In this document: piece after piece, positions 42,948 through 51,888 of the stretch
Numbering within the stretch: position 1 is the stretch's first letter
How the letters are laid out: each line of letters starts with the position of its first letter
Origin: Palsa-504 sp963705835
GTDB lineage: Bacteria > Actinomycetota > Actinomycetes > Streptosporangiales > Streptosporangiaceae
Assembly (NCBI GenBank): GCA_963705835.1
Contig: CAVPLC010000088.1
Span: 62,001-126,000, forward strand
Direction: 5' to 3'
DNA: 64,000 nt
Notes under the pieces: model-generated
What the model saw: only the letters and a program-made list of their open reading frames with translations
Databases searched by the model: none
Told to the model about the DNA's origin: nothing
Made by a program: the position numbers and the translations under genes

Positions 42948-44171
42948 ATGTCCCAGACCCTGCCCCCGCCGCTGTTCGACCCGTTCGCGCCTGGTTTCAC
43001 TGACGATCCCTACCCGCAGTACGCGGCGCTGCGCGCCGCGGCGCCGGCCTATCAGCATCCGTTCGGGTTCTGGCTGCTCACCTGCTATGACGATGTTTCC
43101 TGGCTGCTGCGGGCGAGCCTGTCGGTCGAGGAGCGCAACATCGCCGCGGGCCCGTTCACGGAGCTGCGCGAGCAGATGTACGGCGAGGAGGCCGCCCGCC
43201 CCCGCGGCGTGTCCATGCTCGACCGCGACCCGCCGGATCACACCCGGCTGCGCCGGCTGGTGTCGAAGGCCTTCACGCCGCGGGCCGTGCAGGCGCTGCG
43301 GCCGCGCATCACCGGCCTGGTCGACAGCATGCTCGACGCGGCGGAGCGAGAAGGCCGGGTGGATCTCGTCGACGCCCTGGCCTTCCCGTTGCCGTTCGCC
43401 GTGATCGCGGAGATGCTCGGCACGCCGCCGGCCGATCACGAGCGCATCAGGCAGCTGAGCGGCACGGTGGTCCGCTCGCTGGAGCCCGTCGCCGATCCCG
43501 CCCTGGCGGCGGCCATCGCGGCCGCGGACGGCGAGCTGCGCGCGACAGCGGCCGGCATGATCGCGTGGAAGCGCGCCAATCCCGCTGATGACCTGCTGAC
43601 CGCGCTCATCAACGCCGAGGACGACGGCGACGTGCTCGACGACGACGAGCTGATCGCGCAGACCCTGCTGCTGTACATCGCCGGGCACGAGACGACGGTC
43701 AACCTCATCGCGGGCGGGACCCTGGCGCTGCTGCGCCATCCGGCCCAGCTCGCGCTGCTGCGAGACGATCCCGCCCTGATCGCCAACGCCGTGGAGGAAC
43801 TGCTCCGTTACGACAGCCCGGTGCAGGTGAGCAGGCGGATCACCACCGAACCGGTCAGCATCTCCGGTGTCACGATCCCAGCCGGGGCCTTCGTCATGGC
43901 CAGTCTGGGCTCGGCCAACCGGGACGAGGGGTTCTGGGGGCCGGACGCCGCCGAACTCAGGCTCGGCCGGGAGAACGCACGCCAGCACGTCTCGTTCGGC
44001 GCCGGGCCGCATCACTGCCTGGGCGCGTCGCTGGCCAGGCTCGAGGCCTCGATCGCCCTCGCGCGGCTGACCGCCCGGTTCCCCGGGCTCGCCCTCGACG
44101 GCCAGGTCGTCTGGAACGGCCGGATCAACCTGCGCGGACCCGCACACCTGCCAGTATCGCTGGGCACGTAG
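42948..44171 (+). CDS. Cytochrome P450
   Basis: This 407-residue soluble P450 has I-helix LLYIAGHETTVNLI, K-helix EELLRYDSPVQ (ExxR), PERF-like region SANRDEGFWGPDAAEL and the heme loop FGAGPHHCLGASLARLE with its cysteine ligand. It resembles CYP107/CYP105-type actinobacterial monooxygenases. It needs a ferredoxin and reductase, which are not encoded nearby. GGAAGGAG precedes the ATG. The substrate is unknown; no secondary-metabolite core enzyme flanks it. Confidence 0.93.
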   Translation: MSQTLPPPLFDPFAPGFTDDPYPQYAALRAAAPAYQHPFGFWLLTCYDDVSWLLRASLSVEERNIAAGPFTELREQMYGEEAARPRGVSMLDRDPPDHTRLRRLVSKAFTPRAVQALRPRITGLVDSMLDAAEREGRVDLVDALAFPLPFAVIAEMLGTPPADHERIRQLSGTVVRSLEPVADPALAAAIAAADGELRATAAGMIAWKRANPADDLLTALINAEDDGDVLDDDELIAQTLLLYIAGHETTVNLIAGGTLALLRHPAQLALLRDDPALIANAVEELLRYDSPVQVSRRITTEPVSISGVTIPAGAFVMASLGSANRDEGFWGPDAAELRLGRENARQHVSFGAGPHHCLGASLARLEASIALARLTARFPGLALDGQVVWNGRINLRGPAHLPVSLGT

Positions 44172-44423
44172 CCCGGGTCGCTGACCCCGAGCCGGGTCCC
44201 GCGCGGAGGGGCGACCACGATCCGGCAATCCGGATACCCGTGCCCATTGACGGCCAGCCGGTCACGCCATCGCCCGGCAGAATTGGTCCCGGATCTATTG
44301 ATCTGATTGGACCTTACCGGCAGGACCCATTCCTGTCAGGGTCGAGGTGCATCCCTGACCTATGGCTCATGCGCTGATCATGGGCGCGGGCCGGCACGGC
44401 CGACGATGACAGGAAGGATTCCG

Positions 44424-44822
44424 ATGAGCGAGTTCACCGTCACCCGTACCCTGAAGGCCCCGCATGAAAGGGTCTGGCAGGTCCTCACGCAACCCAGCCA
44501 CTTCGAGGGCTGGCTTCCCGCCAAGCCGGGGACGGCGGTGCTGGACGTGCGGACCGGAGGGTCTTGGCAGGCGACCGTCATCTCCTCTGACGGTGAGGAG
44601 ATCGCGCTGACCGGACGCTACGACGAGGTGTCCGAGCCGGAACGCCTGGTGATGACGGTGCCCGGCGACGCGGTCACGGCGATCACGCTGACTCCCGCCG
44701 CGCGCGACACCACGCAGATCGCCTACGCCTTCGACGTCGATGAGTCCATGCACACCATGGTCACGCAAAGTGTCGATGATGTCCTCGGCCGGGTTTCCGC
44801 GGTCCTGGCTGGGATCGCGTAG
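44424..44822 (+). CDS. SRPBCC (START/AHSA1-like) domain protein
   Basis: This 132-residue protein has the AHSA1/Bet v1-like pattern: FTVTRTLKAPHERVWQVLTQ at the start, WLPAKPGTAVLDVRTGGSW, GRYDEVSEPERLV and VDDVLGRVSAVLAGI as the last helix. This fold binds hydrophobic ligands. ATG 44424 follows AGGAAGG at 44411-44417. It is isolated; the function is not assignable. Confidence 0.8.
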   Translation: MSEFTVTRTLKAPHERVWQVLTQPSHFEGWLPAKPGTAVLDVRTGGSWQATVISSDGEEIALTGRYDEVSEPERLVMTVPGDAVTAITLTPAARDTTQIAYAFDVDESMHTMVTQSVDDVLGRVSAVLAGIA

Positions 44823-44828
44823 GAGGGC

Positions 44829-44885
44829 AGGCTGCTGGCTAGCCTGGGCATCGGCCAGGCCGACGTGTTCGGCTACAGCCCCGCC
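44829..44885 (+). pseudogene. Remnant of an alpha/beta hydrolase
   Basis: The frame reads RLLASLGIGQADVFGYS, which matches the LLDALGI-x(2)-ADVFGYSxGG stretch before the nucleophile elbow of alpha/beta hydrolases. The glycines after the serine are replaced by PAAL and the rest of the fold is absent on both sides. It is a short gene relic at the left border of the degraded patch. Confidence 0.45.
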
Positions 44886-44997
44886 GCCCTGCCGATGCCG
44901 TCGCGCGGCCCGCAGCTGGACGCGGGGCTCAGCATGCCGTGTCGACCAGCTTGGCGTGCTTGGGTCTGCTGGAGCTGGCGCCGTCCTGCGGGTTTAG

Positions 44998-45366
44998 GAT
45001 CAACCTGATGGCTGGAACCGTAGGTACCGGGTCCTCGACGACGGCGAGCGGATCGAGGGTACCTGGTGTCACGTGTTCATTAAGAACGGGCCGACTTGTT
45101 TCCTGGCCGACCTGAAGGTCTACGCGGACGGACTGATCGACTGCGGGGTTGGCTTGCAGGATGAGAAATCGTTCCGCATGTCCAGGCACGACCTGCAGGC
45201 CAGGCCCGTCTACCACCACAGGCGCGACTCGATCGTGCGCACCGGCACGCCGCTACCGGACGATCGAGGTCTGCGCCGGTGCACACACTGTTACCGCCGC
45301 AGACCTCCTGCCCGACGACGTCAACCACGCCCGGACCGCATCCACCGGCACTCAAGTGCGCACTAA
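44998..45366 (+). pseudogene. Remnant of a conserved hypothetical protein
   Basis: The frame encodes YRVLDDGERIEGTWCHVFIK, NGPTCFLADLKVYADGLIDC, then degenerates into Arg-rich sequence. The first part has the look of a real conserved domain (strand-rich, FLADLKVYADGLID). There is no start codon or ribosome-binding site, and similarity appears lost after residue 50, suggesting frame damage. I do not recognise the family with confidence. Confidence 0.35.
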
Positions 45367-45391
45367 TTTGGCCCAGCTCAGGTTACAGTTG

Positions 45392-46564
45392 ATGATCAAG
45401 CTAAAAATGCCCAAGGCAATGTGGCGAGTAATCCTTACCAGCCTTGTAGTCATTGTTGGCAATACTGCCTTGACCGAGCCTGCCTGGAAAGAATCGTCAG
45501 CGTCGACCAGCCCGGGCAACCCAGCCATCACGACGTCTGGCGCTGTGGATTCTGAGCTAAAAGCGCTCTTGAACGATGGTGGGCCAAATTCCACCACGTC
45601 CGCCCGTCACAACTCAAACAGCTCTGCTCTGGTCGCGGCAGCGGCGGGCGCTGATAATAAGCAGTTCTACCAGCTAGGTGAATTGCTGGTACGGGATGGA
45701 CTCGCCAACACCATTATCAATCTCAGCCGCGAGATGAACGGCTGGTGGTACGCATGGAGCGAGTGGCACGCGCCGTCATCTGAACTCGATGCTTTCATCC
45801 TTGCCTGGCGGCAAGTCGTCACGACTATGCGATCGGTGCCCGGTGAGCATTTCAAGTTCTTGTGGACCATTTATCCCGGGGGGGCAACGGTAGCGGAGTG
45901 CTGGCCTGGCGGCGCATACGTCGACTACGTGGGAACGGATATCTTCGACTGGCACGGCGACCCTAACGGCACGTACCCGCACACCGCATCCGGCGCGCTC
46001 GACTGGACCCTTCACTGGCAGCAGACCCTGACTGCCGCCCCAGGCGGATTGGACTGGATAGCCCAATTCTCCAAGCTCACTGGCAAGCCCATCGTCATCC
46101 CTGAGTGGGGCCTGGACTTCCACACCTTCGGCGGGCAAGACGACACGTATTTCCTTGTCCAGATGACGGCATGGCTGAAGGCTCATCACGCTATCGGCCT
46201 TTACTGGATACAGGGCCACGTTACTTGGTCCGGCTGGCCTGGCGGCCCGTTGCTGGCTAACGTGGGCGCATCGGCGCAAGGTTACAGCCCTGGTGCTGTC
46301 AATGGCATGGGGAAGCTACTGGGCGGGCATCTGCAGTACGCGGCTGTCTATCTGAAGGACCAGGAGACAATATCGGACGCCACGGCGCAGCCTGTTCTAG
46401 CTCCGTGGGAATACGCGGGCTACCTGTTGGTTCTGAGCGTCGATATCATTCCGAACCCGCCGATCGTTAAATCCTATTCCGGACCGCCCGAGCCCGGAAG
46501 CAAGCCTTACCAGCTTTCCAGCTACCCCGACGCGGTAGCTGCACTCAGGCAAGGACTCGGATGA
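45392..46564 (+). CDS. GH26-like glycoside hydrolase with rearranged barrel
   Basis: This 390-residue protein has an N-terminal membrane or signal segment (WRVILTSLVVIVGNTAL). It carries the two GH26-type catalytic glutamates: acid/base Glu114 in LSREMNGWWYAW and nucleophile Glu238 in KPIVIPEWGLDF. FLWTIYPGG, YVDYVGTDIFDW and FVQM-like features between them fit a beta-mannanase or related endoglycanase. The first barrel strands expected before residue 90 are absent. A segment resembling them (LQYAAVYLKD, WEYAGYLLVLSVDIIPN) lies near the C-terminus. Codons are visibly more A/T-rich than those of neighbours, suggesting transfer. The start may be 45392 or 45407. Confidence 0.68.
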   Translation: MIKLKMPKAMWRVILTSLVVIVGNTALTEPAWKESSASTSPGNPAITTSGAVDSELKALLNDGGPNSTTSARHNSNSSALVAAAAGADNKQFYQLGELLVRDGLANTIINLSREMNGWWYAWSEWHAPSSELDAFILAWRQVVTTMRSVPGEHFKFLWTIYPGGATVAECWPGGAYVDYVGTDIFDWHGDPNGTYPHTASGALDWTLHWQQTLTAAPGGLDWIAQFSKLTGKPIVIPEWGLDFHTFGGQDDTYFLVQMTAWLKAHHAIGLYWIQGHVTWSGWPGGPLLANVGASAQGYSPGAVNGMGKLLGGHLQYAAVYLKDQETISDATAQPVLAPWEYAGYLLVLSVDIIPNPPIVKSYSGPPEPGSKPYQLSSYPDAVAALRQGLG

Positions 46565-46644
46565 TTTCGAGGTGAAAATCGATGCCATGCTATTGAAAGC
46601 GGGGGCCGTGCGTCGGCGTCGCTGGATGCCTTCGCCAAAGGGCC

Positions 46645-47341
46645 GTGGCCGGATTCGCGGTCGAGGACCCCGGCTTGGTGATCGAGCCTGCGGCGCTGGC
46701 AGCGGCCAGGCGGTCGCTGGATTCCTCCGGCCTGCTACTCCTGGGCGAGATGCACGGCGTCCGGGAGAACCCCCTGCTCATCCGGGCGCTCATGCAGGCG
46801 TTCGGGCTCACCAGCCTGGCCCTGGAATGGCCCGATGACCTGGCACCGGTGATCCAGGCGTTCCTAGCCGGCGAGACGCTGGCCGATCACCCGTGGCTGT
46901 GGGGCGGCGATGGCCGGATTACCGCTGGTCACCTGGCGGTGCTGGCCGAACGCGCCGCGGCCGGGCCGTTGAAGGTGATCTTGTTCGAACGGGGTCATAG
47001 GCGCGAGCTGGAGCTGGTCCCAGCGCGATGAGGCGATGGCCCGCCGCCTGCTGGCCGGCTCCCCCTCCGGGGCCCGCACGCTGGCGGTAGCTGGCAATGC
47101 CCACATTCCGGCCAGTCCCACCGACCTGGGCACCCCGCTGGGCGCCTGGCTGGCCCGGCAGCGGCCGGGCATCCGGGAGATCCAGATCAGGTACGGCAGC
47201 GGGCGTTTCTGGAACTTCAAGTCACGCCGGTTCGCCCGCCGCGCCAGCCCGCACGGGCCGGCACGGCTACGCCAGGACACCGGCGAGCTCGTCCTGGACC
47301 TGCCCGCGGCCACCGAGGCGGTCGTACCCCAGAGACCTTAG
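46645..47341 (+). CDS. ChaN/Tiki-like heme-binding uptake family protein (frameshifted)
   Basis: Two overlapping frames together encode one domain. The first has LLLLGEMHGVRENPLLIRAL and SLALEWPDDLAPVI. The second has RTLAVAGNAHIPASPTDLG and a C-terminal strand REIQIRYGSG. GEMHG and GNAH are the paired metal/ligand motifs of the ChaN/EreA-like Tiki superfamily. The frame changes between about 46985 and 47012, consistent with a one-base indel or a decayed gene in this degraded patch. The start is GTG 46645. Function is unknown. Confidence 0.6.
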
Positions 47342-47349
47342 CCATCGCC

Positions 47350-47447
47350 ACCAGCCGCTCCTCGGCCAGCTCACCCAGCGTGGAACTCACGAATACCCGC
47401 AGCCGCTGGTCAGGAGTCTGAATGAGCGGGTGGCCTTCGGGCAGCAC
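47350..47447 (-). pseudogene. N-terminal remnant of a DUF4062-containing protein
   Basis: The minus strand encodes QTPDQRLRVFVSSTLGELAEER, the start of a DUF4062/TIR-like domain often fused to NTPase regulators. After 25 or so residues the match stops and the frame runs into the end of the ChaN-like gene. Further right, up to 47636, weak similarity to the end of a FAD-linked oxidase (KATYDPDQA) is visible but not convincing. The interval 47342-47636 holds no intact gene. Confidence 0.45.
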
Positions 47448-47636
47448 CGGCGGCGCCGGGGCCGGCTCCTGACTGACAGGGTCGATGGTGGGCCTGTCAG
47501 TGCCGGGCTGGCCAGACGGGGTGGGCGGAAATGATTGCCTGGTCGGGGTCGTAGGTGGCCTTGATTTTGACCGGCCAGTGGATAGCCAGCTGGATAGCCC
47601 GGCGTGCCTTGGCTGCTGCCGGGTGGCGCGAGTTGC

Positions 47637-50132
47637 TTAGCGCGGAGGCGCGACCGGCACCGTCGTATCCGGGCGCACAGGCAGGACCTGTACAAGCTGG
47701 TCACGCGAGGTGATTCCGAGCTTGACGAACACTTTCCGCAGGTGATAGGCGACGGTCGCACGGCTGATGAACAATTGCGCGGCGATCTCCGGGTTTGAGG
47801 CACCCCGGCCGGCCAGCCGGGCAATCAGCGCTTCCTGCGCCGTGAGGGGGTCGGTCGTGTCGACAGCACGTTCGCGGGCCTGCCCGCCGGCCGCCCGCAG
47901 CTCGATGCGCGCCCGGCCGGCAAACGCCGCGGCGCCGATCGAGTCGAAGATCTCGTACGCGCGGCCGAGCTGATCGCGGGCGTCACGTCTGCGCCGCTGG
48001 CGGCGCAGCCACTCGCCGTACAGCAGGCGGGCGCGAGCCAGATCCACCCGCAGGCCAGCGCGGCCGAAGCGGTCGATCGCCTCGCGGTACAGGTTCTCCG
48101 CATCCTCGCCGTCGCTGACCAGCGCCCGCGAGCGGGCCTCGGCACCCAGCGCCCAGTCGGTCCCGCACGCGCGGGCGATGCCGGAGAGCCGCTGCAGCGC
48201 GCCGGCCGCGCGCTCGGGTACCCCGCTGCGCACCGCCGCCTCGACGAGCTCGACGAGCTCGACGCTGGCGAACTGCACCGCAGGGGAGTCCTCGCTCGCC
48301 CGCTGCGCCGCGGCCAGCGCCTCCTCATAGCGGCCCAGGCTGTTGCACAGCACCGCGTCCGCCCAATGCACGAAGCTGAGCGCTCGACCCTCACCCCGGC
48401 GCTCCGCGTCGTCGGTGGCGGTCTGGAGCAGGTGAGCGGCTTGTGCTTCCCGGCCGCGGAAGACGGCCAGGGCCAGGGCGCCGTACGGCGCGATGCTGCT
48501 CCCGGTCGCCTCGGTGACCGACTCGGCCTGCGCCACCAGCGAGGCGGCCTCGGCGAACTCCCCAGCGAACAGGTGCACCGTCGCGCGCATGTTAAAAACG
48601 ATGGGAAGCGTGACAAGCGCACCAGCGTCACGGGCGAGCGTGACCTGGCGGTCGGACAGCACGTCCCAGCTGGCGTAGTCCCACACAATCAGCGCGGCGC
48701 GGCAGGACAGCCAGAGCCAGCGCAGCCCCTCTTCCCTGGAGACATCCGTCCCGCGGAAGGCGCTGACCGCCTGGCGGAGCACCGGCGCCCCCGCCGGGTA
48801 GCCCTCGCAGATCAGCAGGGCCAGGCCATCCAGCAGCAGATCGGGCCCGCGCAGCGGCCCCGGCGGCGGCGGCGCCGCACGCGCCGCCTCGGCGACCTCC
48901 CGCATCCCGCCACCAAGCGCCAGGCGGCCGACGAATGTCGCGGCGGCCATCGCGTCCAGGTACGTCTCACGCGCCAGCCCCATGTCGAGCGGCTCGAACT
49001 GCCGGGCCGCCTTCAACAGCAGCGGGGGTGCGTCACTGCCGCGGCTGGAGGAGAACGCGATCTGGCCGCGCAGCAAGTCCGCCCGGGCCCGCCGGAACTC
49101 ATCCGGCGGCCCGGCCTCCGCGGTGGCCAGCAGTCGCAGGGTCGCATCGAGGGAGCCGGCCTGGTAACTGGCCTGCGCCGCGGCCAGCGCCCGCTCCGCC
49201 CGGCGCGCCGGGTCCAGGGTCAGGGCGGCCGCGCGCTCCAGGAACGCGGCCGCCGCGGCCAGCCCGCCGCGCGCCTGGGCCCGGCCCGCCGACCGCTCCA
49301 GCTCCGACGCGACCTCCTCATCAGGCCCCGGCGTCGCCTGCGCGCGGTGCCAGGCCCGCCGATCCGGGTCGGCCTGCGGATCGGTCGCGTCGGCCAGCGC
49401 CTGGTGCGCGGCCCGCCGGTCGGGCGGCGACGCGGCCCGGTACACCGCCGACCGCACCAGCGGGTGACGGAACATCACCCGCTGGCCGATCGTCAGCAAC
49501 CCGGCGTCCGACGCGGGCGCGATCGCCCCGGCCCCGATCCCGAGCCGCTGCGCCGCCCGCCATACCAGCGCCGGCTCCCCGGCCGGCTCCGCCGCGGCGA
49601 CCAGCATCAGCCGCTGGGTGGCGGCCGGCAGAACCTCCAGCCGCCGCCGGAAACTATCCTCAATCCGCCCCGACAACCCCGGCGCCCCCGGCGCCCCGGG
49701 CACACTGGGCACACCCTGCGGCAGCTCAAGCAAGGCTAGCGGATTGCCCCGCGTCTCCGCGACGATGCGGTCCCGCACCCGCTCATCCAGCGGCCCCCTG
49801 ATCACTGAGCTGAGCAGCTCCCGCGCGTCGCCCGCACCCAGGCCCCCGACCAGCAGTTCCGGCAGTCCCCGGTACTCCTCGCCCTCCTCACGTGTGGCGA
49901 ACACCAGCGCGACCGGCTCGGCCAGCAGCCGGCGCGCCACAAACGCCAGCGCCGGGGACAGGTTCTGACCGCCCGCCCGCTTGCCCGCGTGCACCTGGGG
50001 AATGTCGCCTTCGTGCTTGAAGCCGTCGCTGCGCAGCTTGAGGACGACGGGCCCGGCGAGCGCCGGGAGATTCCAGGCGAGATTGGCCTCCCCGGCGCGC
50101 CTGTTCTTCAGCAGGGTTCCCAGAAGGGGCAC
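47637..50132 (-). CDS. PEBP N-terminus fused in frame to a P-loop-less LuxR (LAL-type) regulator
   Basis: Residues 1-60 (LLGTLLKNRRAGEANLAWNL, LRSDGFKHEGDIP, HAGKRAGGQNLSPALA) look like the start of a YbhB/PEBP-family protein. From about residue 60 the sequence becomes a large LuxR regulator: LAFVARRLLAEPVALVFATRE, GNPLALLELP, TPR-like helices and a C-terminal HTH (LTAQEALIARLAGRGASNPEIA). The Walker A and B region of LAL regulators is missing. GTG 50132 follows GGGAGG, the native PEBP start. The gene is thus a chimera made by a deletion near 49941-49958. Whether the product works is unknown. Confidence 0.72.
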   Translation of the reverse strand: MPLLGTLLKNRRAGEANLAWNLPALAGPVVLKLRSDGFKHEGDIPQVHAGKRAGGQNLSPALAFVARRLLAEPVALVFATREEGEEYRGLPELLVGGLGAGDARELLSSVIRGPLDERVRDRIVAETRGNPLALLELPQGVPSVPGAPGAPGLSGRIEDSFRRRLEVLPAATQRLMLVAAAEPAGEPALVWRAAQRLGIGAGAIAPASDAGLLTIGQRVMFRHPLVRSAVYRAASPPDRRAAHQALADATDPQADPDRRAWHRAQATPGPDEEVASELERSAGRAQARGGLAAAAAFLERAAALTLDPARRAERALAAAQASYQAGSLDATLRLLATAEAGPPDEFRRARADLLRGQIAFSSSRGSDAPPLLLKAARQFEPLDMGLARETYLDAMAAATFVGRLALGGGMREVAEAARAAPPPPGPLRGPDLLLDGLALLICEGYPAGAPVLRQAVSAFRGTDVSREEGLRWLWLSCRAALIVWDYASWDVLSDRQVTLARDAGALVTLPIVFNMRATVHLFAGEFAEAASLVAQAESVTEATGSSIAPYGALALAVFRGREAQAAHLLQTATDDAERRGEGRALSFVHWADAVLCNSLGRYEEALAAAQRASEDSPAVQFASVELVELVEAAVRSGVPERAAGALQRLSGIARACGTDWALGAEARSRALVSDGEDAENLYREAIDRFGRAGLRVDLARARLLYGEWLRRQRRRRDARDQLGRAYEIFDSIGAAAFAGRARIELRAAGGQARERAVDTTDPLTAQEALIARLAGRGASNPEIAAQLFISRATVAYHLRKVFVKLGITSRDQLVQVLPVRPDTTVPVAPPR

Positions 50133-50320
50133 GGCGAGCCTCCCGTAAGGCGGGTGCTGGAGCGCCGAAATTCTAGAACACCACGAGCGCCTTTGGTGCC
50201 GTCCGGGCTAAGGGGCAAGGCGTGGACGCGGCCTCGACACCGCGGCGGGCAATGACCTCTGCGGCCGCGTCGATGAGTGCCCGGCGGGCATCCTTGTGTA
50301 GACCACCCGTGAGGAGGGAC

Positions 50321-50908
50321 ATGCAACGCCAGGCCCTCCCGCGACAGAAGGAGGGTGTGGATCCCGAGACCCGTTTCCGCGCCTTGTTTGACGTGGGGTA
50401 CGCGGCGCTGTGCCGCTACGCCCGGCATCGCGGGCTGACCGGCCCGGACGCGGAAGACCTCGTCGCGCAGACCATGGAGATCGCGTGGCGGCGCATCGAC
50501 GACGTACCGACGGCCGAGCCGCTTCCGTGGCTGTACGCGGTCGCTCATAACCTGTGGCGCAACCAGACGCGCCGGGACCGCCGGCGGCGCGAGCTGGTGG
50601 CCCGCTTCCGGGCGTCGCCGCGGGCCGTGGCGTGCGAGGATCCCGGCGGCCTGGAACCCGGCGTGCTGCGGGCCGCGCTGGCCTCGCTCAGCCACAGCGA
50701 CCAGGAGGTGCTCCGCCTGGTCGCCTGGGACGGCCTCACCCCGGCCGAGGTCGCCGTCGTGCTGGGCTGCAGTCCCGTCGCGGCGCGCACCCGGCTGCAC
50801 CGGGCCCGCGGCCGCCTCGCCGCCCGGCTCGGCCTCGGCCCGAGCCGGCACCGCGCGGCGGCGGGACACAAGCAGGGTGACAGCCTCGATTCGGTGGAGG
50901 TGCCGTGA
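50321..50908 (+). CDS. ECF-type RNA polymerase sigma factor
   Basis: This 195-residue protein has region 2 (FRALFDVGYAALCRYARHRG, DAEDLVAQTMEIAWRRID, PWLYAVAHNLWRN) and region 4 (LSHSDQEVLRLVAWDGLTPAEVA, ARTRLHRARGRLA). GAGGAGGG at 50311-50318 fixes ATG 50321. The next gene, a membrane-anchored exported protein, overlaps by four bases (ATGA-type), as in the 24.2-25.9 kb module. The signal is unknown. Confidence 0.9.
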   Translation: MQRQALPRQKEGVDPETRFRALFDVGYAALCRYARHRGLTGPDAEDLVAQTMEIAWRRIDDVPTAEPLPWLYAVAHNLWRNQTRRDRRRRELVARFRASPRAVACEDPGGLEPGVLRAALASLSHSDQEVLRLVAWDGLTPAEVAVVLGCSPVAARTRLHRARGRLAARLGLGPSRHRAAAGHKQGDSLDSVEVP

Positions 50909-51838
50909 TGACTCCCCTCGACGACGACCTGCTGACCGCGCTGCGGGCGGCGCGTCCCGATCCCGGCTACCAGCCGTCGGCCGGCTCGGGCGAGGCCACG
51001 GCGATGCTGGCCCGCGTCCTGCAGGCCCGTCCGGAGCCGGGCCCGCCGGTGATCCGGCGCCGGCTCCTGCTGGCCGGGATCCCCGCGATGGCCGGGGCGG
51101 CCGCCGTCGGGGTGCTGGTGGCGTCCGTGACCTCATCCGGCCCCGGCAGCACCCGGCCCACGGTCTCCAGCGTGCGCACCGCGGTGCTCGACGCGTTCGG
51201 CCGGGCCAGCGGCGACATCGTCTATTCCACCCGGACGATCCAGACTCTGGCCGGACCCGTGCTAACCCAGCGCGCCTGGGCGTATCCGGCGTTCCCTGTC
51301 CCGGGACAGCAGGTCCGGTTCCGGCTGTTCCTAGTTCCGGGATGGCGTGCCCGAGGAGGACACGGAGTCCGTTTACACCCAGGACGCCGCCGCCGGCCAG
51401 CTCTCCATGTCGACCACGCAGGGTCCGAGCAGCGCCGAGATCACCGACGTCGAGTACGCCACCCGGACCTGGTCCCGGCAGAAGAGTTCCTCGGTGCTGC
51501 TGGCGGGGAGCCTCAGCCCGAGCCTGATCCGGGATCAGATCGCCAGCGGCGGATTCACCGTGGTCGGCACGGTGCGCCTGCAGGGCCGCCAGGCCGTCGA
51601 GCTCACCTGGTCCCCGCGGCGCGGCCCGATGACCGTGACGACGACGCTGTGGGTCGACGCGCAGAGCTACGTCCCGCTGCGTTCGGTGGAAATGATGCGG
51701 GCCGGGCCCCGCGACAACGTGCTCGAGACGGACACCACCGACTACCAGATCCTGCCCGCCACCCGAGCCAACCTGGACCTGCTCAACCCGCCCATCCCGG
51801 CCGGCTTCACCGAGACCGCCACGTCACCCCACTTCTAG
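50905..51838 (+). CDS. Sigma-linked exported protein (CU044_5270-like), frameshifted
   Basis: The N-terminal frame has a cytoplasmic segment, a membrane span (LLLAGIPAMAGAAAVGVLVA) and the first extracellular strands (ASGDIVYSTRTIQ). After about 51330 the protein continues in another frame as DGVPEEDTESVYTQDA to the stop at 51838. Removing seven bases from the near-repeat GTTCCTAGTTCC restores LFRDGV, so this is a 7-bp tandem-type insertion rather than a one-base error. The product may be truncated in vivo. Architecture and position match the protein at 24781. Its role with the sigma factor is inferred. Confidence 0.7.
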
Positions 51839-51888
51839 AAGGGCGCTCCAGATACCTGATCTCAGGGATGCCCTGACGCTTCACTCCG

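Noticed and set aside
47500..47636. C-terminal piece of a FAD-linked oxidase on the minus strand
   Set aside because: Only KATYDPDQA resembles the family. Too short and divergent to annotate as a feature.
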